Origin: Kineosporia succinea
GTDB taxonomy: Bacteria > Actinomycetota > Actinomycetes > Actinomycetales > Kineosporiaceae
DNA length: 64,000 bases
Direction: 5' to 3'
NCBI RefSeq assembly: GCF_030811555.1
Contig: NZ_JAUSQZ010000001.1
Span: 1,240,001-1,304,000, forward strand
The notes under the pieces are model-generated. The model was not told the origin of the DNA and did no database searches. It saw only the letters and a program-made list of their open reading frames with translations. Position 1 is the first letter of the stretch. The number at the start of each line of letters is the position of its first letter. The translations under genes were made by a program, and so were the position numbers. Shown here piece by piece: positions 53,187-60,542 of this stretch.

Positions 53187-54409
53187 CGCCGCGACTCGAC
53201 CGGCGTCACGCCGGTGAGGGCGGCGACGTAGCGGTCCCACGGGCCGGTCAGGTCGATGTCGGGCAGGCCGGCCCGCAGCCGGTCGAGCTCACCGGGAGCC
53301 GCGAGCTGCTTCAGCGCGGAGACCAGGGCGGGCACGTCACCGGGCGGTACCAGCAGGCCGTCGACACCGTCGTGCACGTCGTCGCCGAAGGTACCGACCG
53401 AGGTGGCCAGCACGGGCAGGCCGTGCGCATGACCGAGCAGCACGTTCTGCGAGGCGGTGGCGTGGCGGTAGGGCAGCGCGAGCACGTCGTGCCGGGCCAG
53501 CAGCGGCGGGATATCGACGCCGGCCACGTACCCCGGGCGCACGTCGACGCGCCCGGCCAGCGCCGGGTCGGCCGCCAGCTCGCGCACGCGCTCACCGGCC
53601 GCGCCCCACTGCTCACCCGCGACCGTCACACTGACCTCGGGCACGCCCTTGGCCGCCTCGAGCAGCAGGTCGTAACCCTTGTACTCGCGCACCATCCCGA
53701 GGGTGAGCACCCGCAGCGGATCACCTTCGGCCCGCGCCGGCCGGGCGGCGGCCAGCTGCCGGCCGGCCCGGTCGGGCAGCCCGCCGGGCAGGTGCGGCGC
53801 GAGCGGCACGGTGACCACGGGACGCCGGTCGAGACCGAGGTCGTGGGCCAGCTGCGCCTGCTCGGCGGAGTGCACGACGATGCCGTCGACCGAGCGCAGC
53901 ATCTTGCGGATCAGCAGCTCGCCGCCCGGATGCGTCTCGTGCGGCACCACGTTGTGGGCGATCGCGACGATGCCCGGCTTCGGGGCGCCGACGCGACGGC
54001 CGCGCGAGGCCACCCGGATCGAGCGCACCAGCGTGAGCAGTGACGGCACCTGGATCGGCACCACCACCACGACGATGACCAGGTCGACGTCGCGCAGGTG
54101 CTTGCCGGTGTTCCACCAGGTGCCCGGCCGGTCCCAGCGCAGCGGCCGGGTGGTGTTCGGGTAGGGCGGCAGGTCGGGACCGCCCTCGGGCACGGCCTGC
54201 TCGCCGGGGTAGAGGCTATGCGGGTAGAGCCGCGACCAGGAGACCAGCTCGACCTCGTGCCCGGCTGCGGCCAGGGCGTGCGCGGTCTGCGTGGTGTGCG
54301 CGGCCACGCCGCCCTTGAACGGGTGCGAGGGCCCGACGATCGCGATGCGCAGGCCGCGCCCCGGGGGCCCGGAGGCCGGACCGCCGGACTGCACCAGGAA
54401 ACTCGTCAT
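53183..54409 (-). CDS. Glycosyltransferase family 4 (GT-B)
   Basis: A 408-residue GT-B enzyme. The N-terminal acceptor half starts RIAIVGPSHPFKGGVAAHTT (about 20-40). The C-terminal donor half has VLTLGMVREYKGYDLLLEAA, VAGEQWGAAGERVRELAADP, VLALPYRHATASQNVLLGHA and GLPVLATSVGTFGDDVHDG; the usual second Glu of EX7E lies near ASQNVLLGHA but is replaced (Gln/Asn), so assignment of catalysis is uncertain. A short hydrophobic patch (VDLVIVVVVVPIQVPSLLTL) could touch the membrane. ATG 54409 was chosen; the ribosome site is weak. Donor and acceptor unknown. Confidence 0.86.
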   Translation of the reverse strand: MTSFLVQSGGPASGPPGRGLRIAIVGPSHPFKGGVAAHTTQTAHALAAAGHEVELVSWSRLYPHSLYPGEQAVPEGGPDLPPYPNTTRPLRWDRPGTWWNTGKHLRDVDLVIVVVVVPIQVPSLLTLVRSIRVASRGRRVGAPKPGIVAIAHNVVPHETHPGGELLIRKMLRSVDGIVVHSAEQAQLAHDLGLDRRPVVTVPLAPHLPGGLPDRAGRQLAAARPARAEGDPLRVLTLGMVREYKGYDLLLEAAKGVPEVSVTVAGEQWGAAGERVRELAADPALAGRVDVRPGYVAGVDIPPLLARHDVLALPYRHATASQNVLLGHAHGLPVLATSVGTFGDDVHDGVDGLLVPPGDVPALVSALKQLAAPGELDRLRAGLPDIDLTGPWDRYVAALTGVTPVESRR

Positions 54410-54528
54410 CGTCGGCGGCCCGCCCGGACCGGACGCAGCACCAGGTAGCGGCAGAAGCGGGAGGGCCGCGCCGAACGCGGCCCGACGAGGCGCGGTGCGG
54501 TGCAGCGCGCGGAACGGGGCGCCACGCC

Positions 54529-55521
54529 TCAGCCCTCGTGCACGCCGGGGTCGAGCGCGCTGTCGCCGCGCGACCGGACGATGAGGTCGGCCAGCAGGCC
54601 CATGCTGGCGATCAGCAGGCCCGCGATGATCAGGAGCATGGTGTTGGCCGGGAAGTAGAACGGGTGCCGGACCATGTCGACGACCGCCTTGACCACACCG
54701 ATGCCGAGCAGCCAGAGGGCCAGCGGCATCAGGACCTTCAGCGGGTCGAAGTACATGATCATGCGCAGCACCTGGAGGATGTACCGGTAAGCGTCGCGCA
54801 CGAAGTGGAACTTCGAGGTGCCGGCCCGCTTCGCGTAGTCGATCGGCATGTAGTGGATGTCGTGCTGGTTCTGCAGGAACGACAGCGTGATCGTGGTGAC
54901 GCAGGAGAACCCGGGCGGCAGCAGGCGCAGGTAGGGCAGCGACACCGAGCGCCGGAACGCGCGCAGACCGGAGTTCAGGTCGGGGATCTTCTGGTTGCTC
55001 AGCCGCTCGGCGATCTTGCGGATCAGCCACTTCGCGGGCACGCGCAGCCACTTGTGCGTGCCCTCCTCGGTGAGGCGGGCACCCACGACCTGGTCGTAGC
55101 TCGGGTCGGCGAGCAGCAGGTCGATCAGCTCGGGGATGCGCTCGTTCGGGTAGGTCATGTCGGCGTCGGTCCACACCACGATCTCGCCGCGGGCGCGCAG
55201 CGTGCCGATGCGCCGGGCCGTGCCCGAGCCGCCGTTGCGGCGGAAGGCCAGCACCTGCACGTGCGGCATCCGGGTGGCGGCCTCGCGCAGCACGGCGAGC
55301 GTGCCGTCGGTGCTCGCGTCGTCGATCGCCAGGATCTCGTAGCGATGACCGGACGCGTCGAGGGAGGTGGTGATGCGCTCCAGCTCGGCGAGGACGTGGT
55401 CCTGCTCGTTGTAGCAGGGCAGCACGATCGTTGCCGTCACCCCGCCGGGCTCGGGCGTGACCGGCCCACCGACCGGCTGCGGGGACGTCGGGGACTCGGG
55501 GGCCACGGGTGAAGCGCTCAT
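54529..55521 (-). CDS. Glycosyltransferase family 2 with C-terminal membrane segments
   Basis: A 330-residue GT-A enzyme of the polyprenyl-phosphate sugar synthase type. ATIVLPCYNEQDHVLAELER (about 29-48), ILAIDDASTDGTLAVLREAA, and the metal-binding VVWTDADMTYPNERIPELID, then KIPDLNSGLRAFRRSVSLPY. Two C-terminal membrane segments (about 255-275 and 285-310, NTMLLIIAGLLIASMGLLAD) anchor it. It probably makes a dolichol/decaprenyl-phosphate sugar or extends a lipid-linked glycan. ATG 55521 has TAACCT 8 nt upstream. Confidence 0.92.
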   Translation of the reverse strand: MSASPVAPESPTSPQPVGGPVTPEPGGVTATIVLPCYNEQDHVLAELERITTSLDASGHRYEILAIDDASTDGTLAVLREAATRMPHVQVLAFRRNGGSGTARRIGTLRARGEIVVWTDADMTYPNERIPELIDLLLADPSYDQVVGARLTEEGTHKWLRVPAKWLIRKIAERLSNQKIPDLNSGLRAFRRSVSLPYLRLLPPGFSCVTTITLSFLQNQHDIHYMPIDYAKRAGTSKFHFVRDAYRYILQVLRMIMYFDPLKVLMPLALWLLGIGVVKAVVDMVRHPFYFPANTMLLIIAGLLIASMGLLADLIVRSRGDSALDPGVHEG

Positions 55522-55529
55522 CGCAGGTG

Positions 55530-55535
55530 AGGTTA
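55530..55535 (-). promoter_or_regulatory. Candidate -10 box for the GT2 gene
   Basis: Minus-strand TAACCT, 8 nt before ATG 55521; a start 0-1 nt ahead of the ATG is likely. Confidence 0.4.
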
Positions 55536-55625
55536 CCGGCTGCCGGAGGACGTTCCGGACCCTGGAGGAGTCCCTGTGGATAACGGTTGGGTGGTCAACC
55601 TCCGGAAACGCCCGATCCGCCCGGT

Positions 55626-57887
55626 TCAGTTCACCCGGGTGGCGTCCGCCAGCCAGACCCGCACGGGCAGTTCCGCCTCCCCGTCGGGCACCCGGGTGAG
55701 GTAGCGCTGGTCTTCCTGCGACATCACGTCGACGACCGGATCGGCCTCCAGGCCGAGGGTCTCGATCACGGTCTCCCCCTCGGGCGTCGCGGCCAGCAGT
55801 ACCGGGGTGTTCCCGGCCTCGACGATGCGCGCCACGATCGGCTTCACGGCGGTGGCCACGGCCTCGAGGTCGTGGATGTCGGTGACCCGCACCGACGACG
55901 CCGGGCGGTCGCACAGCCCGCGCACGACCTGCGGCCACTCGTTGGCGGCCCGGTCGTCCAGGGCGACCACCACGTCCCTGGGCCCGAGGTGGGCACAGAC
56001 CTTCTCGGCGGCGGCGATCTGGCCCTGCTCGGTGCGCTGCCCGGCGACCGGCTGGGTGGCGAGCCAGGGGGGCAGCACCATCACCACGACGGACGCGGCG
56101 ACCACCGCGACCAGCGCGGGGGCGGGCCAGCGGCGCAGGGCGCGCCGGCTCACCCAGGCGGCCGTGGCGGTGGCCGCGACCACCAGGGCGGGGATGACGA
56201 CCGGCACCATCCGGCGGTCGGCCCACGGGTGGTCGGGCGTGATGCCCGGGCGGTACAGCGTGAGCAGCACACTGCCGAAGGCGATCACGGCCGGTCCCAG
56301 CCAGACCGGCACTCCCACGGTGCGGCCCGTGGTGGACGTGGTGGCGTGCCGGGCACGCGAGTTCAGCCACCAGCGGGCGGTGGTCGCGGCCAGAACCGCG
56401 AACGCGAGCCACGCCGCGACCAGCATGACCGGCCCGGTGTACCAGCTGATCCAGTTCAGGCTGTGCTCGGCGTAGGTACGCCCGCCGTCGACGGGCAGCC
56501 CCTGGTCGGCCTGCAGAACGGCGACGACGCGGGACCCCGGGTCGGTCGGGGACTGCCGGGTGATCATCCAGAGCGGACGGCTCGCCAGCACCACGCCGAT
56601 CAGCGCGACCAGCCCGCCGAGCACCCAGGGCCAGCGCCTGTGCCATTCCGCCGTGGTGAGCCGGGTGTAGAGCGCCGACGTGGTGTTCTCCCGCCGCCGG
56701 GCCACCGCGACCACGGCCCAGCTGCCCAGGCCGAGCACGACGCCCCCGGCGACCAGCGGGATCAGGCTGGCCGAGATCGTGCCCAGGTAGGGCCGCGACA
56801 GCCAGACCGCCGGGATCACCGCGACCGCGGTACCGCCCAGGACCCCACCCACCAGCGTGCGCGCGGCCGGGTGCCGGCTCAGCGCCAGCACCGCCGCGAC
56901 CGGCAGCAGCAGCGAGACCTCGCGCAGACCGTCCACCCGGAACAGGCAGGCGAGGCCGAAGGCGAGACCGGCCGCCAGGCCGAGCAGCCGGGCGGCGTGC
57001 GGGTCGTTCGAGCCGTGCACGCCCCGCACCAGGAAGGCCGCGTGCCGCACCGGGTTACCGGCCCGCACGGCGTCGCACAGCAGGGCGGCCGCGACCGAGA
57101 CGAACAGCAGGGCGATGGGCTCGGAGTAGGTCGAGCGGGCCGCGTGCAGCACCGGCTGGATCAGCGCGAGCGACGCCGTGGCGAGCACCGCCCAGCGTGC
57201 GCCGAGCAGACGCGTCACCAGGCCGGCGAAGCCCAGCAGGGCCAGCGCCGAGCAGACCGCGGGGAGGATCAGCAGGCCGTGCCAGCCCGCCGTCCACCAG
57301 CCGAGCGAGTACACCGCGGGTGCACCGAGCAGGAACTGGGGAACGATGTCGGCGCTGGTGACGCCGTGCTCCACCTGGTAGTAGGCCGGGCTGGAGAGCC
57401 GGAAGCCCGGATCGGCCAGGGCGGCGGCCCCGCCGAACGACTCCAGCGACGACGGGATCGGCAGGCTGTGCCGGGTCGCGATCCACTGGCTGTAGAGCGC
57501 GTACGACCCGGCGTCCCGCCGCAGGATCACGTGCTCGGCGTGGGTGAGCGCGGCCCAGACCCCGTGGCCGGCCGCGATCGCGAGCACGGCCGGGGCGCTC
57601 CAGCGCGGCGCGGTGCGGGCCGGCACGAACCGCACCAGCCAGATGCTGATCAGCAGCCCGATCACCAGCAGCGGCACGACCGCCCAGGGCGTCCACCCGC
57701 CGAACGGCACCAGCACGGCCGCGAGCAGGGCCACGATCGCCAGGAAGGCGGTGGCCAGCGGGCCGGACCGGGCCAGGACGATGCCCGACAGCCACTCCCC
57801 GCGCAGGCCCGGCAGATGGCCGTCGTCCGGGTCGGAGGGGTCGGCGGCAGGGGTGGGGGAATCCGTCCGCTGGCTCACGGCTCTCAT
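55626..57887 (-). CDS. Large polytopic membrane protein, GT-C-like (unknown)
   Basis: A 753-residue protein with about 12 membrane segments, for example LATAFLAIVALLAAVLVPFG, LLVIGLLISIWLVRFVPART and VLAIAAGHGVWAALTHAEHV. The first outside loop has HVILRRDAGSYALYSQWIAT, an Arg/Asp pair placed as the catalytic Asp loop of GT-C enzymes. The final 150 residues form a soluble outside domain. Probable lipid-linked-sugar dependent mannosyl- or arabinosyltransferase type, inferred only from topology. The start: ATG 57887 (GTG 57878 possible). A DnaA-box-like TGTGGATAA is at 55575-55583, just past its stop. Confidence 0.8.
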   Translation of the reverse strand: MRAVSQRTDSPTPAADPSDPDDGHLPGLRGEWLSGIVLARSGPLATAFLAIVALLAAVLVPFGGWTPWAVVPLLVIGLLISIWLVRFVPARTAPRWSAPAVLAIAAGHGVWAALTHAEHVILRRDAGSYALYSQWIATRHSLPIPSSLESFGGAAALADPGFRLSSPAYYQVEHGVTSADIVPQFLLGAPAVYSLGWWTAGWHGLLILPAVCSALALLGFAGLVTRLLGARWAVLATASLALIQPVLHAARSTYSEPIALLFVSVAAALLCDAVRAGNPVRHAAFLVRGVHGSNDPHAARLLGLAAGLAFGLACLFRVDGLREVSLLLPVAAVLALSRHPAARTLVGGVLGGTAVAVIPAVWLSRPYLGTISASLIPLVAGGVVLGLGSWAVVAVARRRENTTSALYTRLTTAEWHRRWPWVLGGLVALIGVVLASRPLWMITRQSPTDPGSRVVAVLQADQGLPVDGGRTYAEHSLNWISWYTGPVMLVAAWLAFAVLAATTARWWLNSRARHATTSTTGRTVGVPVWLGPAVIAFGSVLLTLYRPGITPDHPWADRRMVPVVIPALVVAATATAAWVSRRALRRWPAPALVAVVAASVVVMVLPPWLATQPVAGQRTEQGQIAAAEKVCAHLGPRDVVVALDDRAANEWPQVVRGLCDRPASSVRVTDIHDLEAVATAVKPIVARIVEAGNTPVLLAATPEGETVIETLGLEADPVVDVMSQEDQRYLTRVPDGEAELPVRVWLADATRVN

Positions 57888-58132
57888 CTTTCGGTGGGGG
57901 CGGTCACCACCGGCGGGGGCCAGCGGCCGGTGCGGCCTCGTCGGGCATCACCGTCGTCGGCGCAAACCTACGAGACACCGGGCGCCGGGCTCCAATCCCA
58001 CCGGGCCGCCCGCCCGCGCCACCCATCGGCCTCACGTTCTCGCCGCGGGCTCCGTCCTGCCGGTGGGGGCACCTCCCGGCCGAAGGCCGGGGAGGGGGGC
58101 CTGCCCGGAACGCCGAGTTCAGGTCGTCCCTC

Positions 58133-58138
58133 TACGCT
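58133..58138 (+). promoter_or_regulatory. -10 box of probable leaderless TIGR03089 promoter
   Basis: TACGCT, 6 nt before GTG 58145. Confidence 0.45.
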
Positions 58139-58144
58139 GACGCC

Positions 58145-58879
58145 GTGACCGCCACCGACGTGTCCTCCCTGATCTCCGAGCTGCTCGCCACCGATCCCGG
58201 CCGCCCCCGGGTGACCTGGTACGGGCCCGACCACGAGCGGGTCGAGTTCTCCGCCAAGACCCTCGGCAACTGGGTCGCCAAGACCGCCGGTCTGCTGGTC
58301 GAGGAGCTGGACTGCCACCCGGGCTCGGTCGTCGGCATCCAGCTGCCGGTGCACTGGCGCAGCGTCACCTGGCTGCTCGCGGCCTGGGAGGTCGGCGTGC
58401 ACGCGGTCGTCTTCGACGAGACCGCGGACCCGCGGCAGGCCACCGACATGGCGTTCGACGTGCTGGTCACCGACCGGCCCAGCTCACCGCCGCCGGGCAG
58501 CATCGAGGCCGAGCTGGTCGTGGTGGCCCTGCCCGCACTGGCCACCCGCTGGACCGGTGACGTACCGCCCGGCGCGATCGACGCGGCGGCCGAGATCCGG
58601 CTCCAGCCCGACGTGTTCACGCCCTACGCCCGGCCCACCGCCGACACGCCCGCCTTGACCACCGCCGCGGGCACCCTGACCTACGGCGGGCTGTTCGCCC
58701 AGGAGACACCTGAGCCCGGCACCCGGCTCCTCACCGGCGCCGGCCCGTCCCACGCGATCGAGGCCTACCTCGCCCCCCTGCGCGCGGGCGGTTCGGTGGT
58801 TCTGCACCACGACCTGGCCGCCCTGAGCGACGACGCGCGCGCCCACCTCGTCAGCCAGGAACAGGTCACCGCGATCTGA
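58145..58879 (+). CDS. TIGR03089 family protein (partial AMP-binding-like fold)
   Basis: A 244-residue actinobacterial protein. It resembles the N-terminal part of AMP-forming acyl-CoA synthetases: VTWYGPDHERVEFSAKTLGN then WVAKTAGLLVEELDCHPGSV and WRSVTWLLAAWEVGVHAVVF. The P-loop-like and C-terminal catalytic motifs of that superfamily are absent, so it is unlikely to adenylate alone. It is full-length for TIGR03089. The function is unknown. It stands alone on the plus strand beside envelope genes. Confidence 0.88.
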   Translation: MTATDVSSLISELLATDPGRPRVTWYGPDHERVEFSAKTLGNWVAKTAGLLVEELDCHPGSVVGIQLPVHWRSVTWLLAAWEVGVHAVVFDETADPRQATDMAFDVLVTDRPSSPPPGSIEAELVVVALPALATRWTGDVPPGAIDAAAEIRLQPDVFTPYARPTADTPALTTAAGTLTYGGLFAQETPEPGTRLLTGAGPSHAIEAYLAPLRAGGSVVLHHDLAALSDDARAHLVSQEQVTAI

Positions 58880-58920
58880 CCGCGACACCCGACCGCCACG
58901 TCCCCAGGCCCCCAAAATGC

Positions 58921-58951
58921 CCGTAGGGCCCCGGAAAGCGGGGCCCTACGG
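58921..58951. terminator. Perfect 13-bp hairpin, bidirectional terminator
   Basis: CCGTAGGGCCCCG, a 5-nt loop GAAAG, then its exact reverse complement, in the convergent gap between TIGR03089 and the SpoIID-like gene, 14 nt past the latter's stop. Followed by GAAAACGGG. Confidence 0.8.
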
Positions 58952-58965
58952 AAAACGGGAGCACA

Positions 58966-60252
58966 TCAGCCGAAGGTGAACCCCGGCGACCGCAGCCCGA
59001 GCCGGTAGCGCGCGTCCGCCCCGGTGAAGGTCTTGGTGACCTTCCGGCCCGCCACCTTGCCGGTGATCTTGACCCCGTCGAGGCGCTTGGCGCTGCCGCG
59101 GGCCGCGACCGAGTACGAGCTCACCGAGTCGAAGCCGAACTTCTTGGCGAAGGCCGCCTTCGTCATCCCGACGCTCCAGCTGCGGTACGGGTTGGACGAC
59201 GCGGCGTCCCAGCGGCTGTCGTCGACCGGCTTGAGGTAGCTGATCTCGTACTTGCCCCAGACGTACTCGCGGTTCTCGGTGTAGCCGCCCATCGACGAGG
59301 AGTACAGCGCCTCGATCGTGCGCCCGGCCTTGTCGACGATCACCTGGTCGTCGGTGGCCAGCACGGCCTTGCGCCAGTTGCCGCCGTTCTTCTCGTCCAC
59401 CGACTCGACCGCGTAGCCCTTGTAGACCTGGTCGGCGGTGCCCGAGGAGAGCACGTAGGCGTCGGCCGAGGCGTTGTACTTGGTGCTGAGGAACGTGCGC
59501 GCGGCCACGGTCTGGGCCTTCAGCGCCTCGATCGGCCAGGACACCGGCACCTCGCCGAGCCCCATCAGGTACTTCTGCACGGCGGTCTGCCCGCCGGAGG
59601 CCTTGATCGTCTCGGTGACCTTGATGCCCGACCCCGACCGCACGTACGAGGCGGTGTCGTAACGCGTCGAGAGCGCCGAACTGCCGCCGTACGGATAGAC
59701 GTTCACGACCTTGCCGGTGTGCGACGCCGACAGCACGGCGGCACTCTGCACGAACATCCGGCGCTTGCCGTCCTGGTCGAACAGCGCGATCCCGGGGTTG
59801 CCCTTGATCGAGTAGTTGCGCACCAGCCAGGTCGAGCCCTTCGGCTGCACCACGCTGCGCGTCGGGCCGGCCCACTTCACGGTGCCGGTCTCGGCCTGCA
59901 GCTTCGAGGTGGTGGCACCGGAGGCCAGATTCAGCACGACCGGCGCGTTCAGGTTCTTCTTCGACAGGGACGCGTCGTAGTAGTACGTCTTCAGGATCGT
60001 CTTGTAGTCGCAGCCGAGCTTCGCGGCACCCTGGGCGCCGTACTGGCTCATCCCCATGCCGTGGCCCCAGCCGCCACCGTAGATCTTGACCGCGCCCGAG
60101 GGCACGCTCGCCTTGCTGATCGTGGCGCCGCCGGGCGACGGGCAGCTCTTCGAGGCCGTGACGGGCACGGCGGCGTGAGCGACCGTCGGACCGGCCAGGA
60201 CGGCGAAAGCAGTTCCCAGGACGGTCAGGGCGATCGAGCGGGGACGGCGCAT
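58966..60252 (-). CDS. Secreted SpoIID/LytB domain protein
   Basis: A 428-residue exported protein. The signal peptide is residues 1-27 (SIALTVLGTAFAVLAGPTVA, cut after AHA). The SpoIID core starts at about 57 with GGGWGHGMGMSQYGAQGAAK; SpoIID domains are peptidoglycan lytic transglycosylases or their enhancers. Later LGEVPVSWPIEALKAQTVAA and ARTFLSTKYN carry the conserved Glu (PxEALKAQ), which is the catalytic residue in SpoIID. ATG 60252 has GAGGGAG 9 nt upstream. Downstream of the amidase on the same strand, with a 290-bp leader that holds a hairpin. Confidence 0.92.
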   Translation of the reverse strand: MRRPRSIALTVLGTAFAVLAGPTVAHAAVPVTASKSCPSPGGATISKASVPSGAVKIYGGGWGHGMGMSQYGAQGAAKLGCDYKTILKTYYYDASLSKKNLNAPVVLNLASGATTSKLQAETGTVKWAGPTRSVVQPKGSTWLVRNYSIKGNPGIALFDQDGKRRMFVQSAAVLSASHTGKVVNVYPYGGSSALSTRYDTASYVRSGSGIKVTETIKASGGQTAVQKYLMGLGEVPVSWPIEALKAQTVAARTFLSTKYNASADAYVLSSGTADQVYKGYAVESVDEKNGGNWRKAVLATDDQVIVDKAGRTIEALYSSSMGGYTENREYVWGKYEISYLKPVDDSRWDAASSNPYRSWSVGMTKAAFAKKFGFDSVSSYSVAARGSAKRLDGVKITGKVAGRKVTKTFTGADARYRLGLRSPGFTFG

Positions 60253-60285
60253 CGGGTGAGGCTCCCTCGGGTTATGGACACAAGG

Positions 60286-60319
60286 GTGGCCGGGCTGAAC
60301 ACCAGGCTCAGCCGGCCAC
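60286..60319 (-). promoter_or_regulatory. Hairpin in the SpoIID leader
   Basis: A 12-bp stem with one bulged base (GTGGCCGGGCTGA pairs with TCAGCCGGCCAC) and a 9-nt loop, 34 nt upstream of the start codon. It may be the end of the amidase transcript or a leader structure close to the ribosome site. Confidence 0.5.
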
Positions 60320-60542
60320 GAGAGATCCATCGGCCGCATCCGTGCACGGGTGAGGTCCCTCCCCCGGCGCCCGCCGGACGGAGTAACCCCGGTGGGGCGC
60401 ATCAGAAAGGCACCGACCGGCACGGAACGGCCCGAGCCGGTGGGCGACCAGCACCCCGATGAGCGCAGTCCAGCACTCGATTGACTCCTCGGAGCTACCT
60501 CGGGGGAACTTGATCGTCTGCGGAAGAGTGAGGACGTCACCA

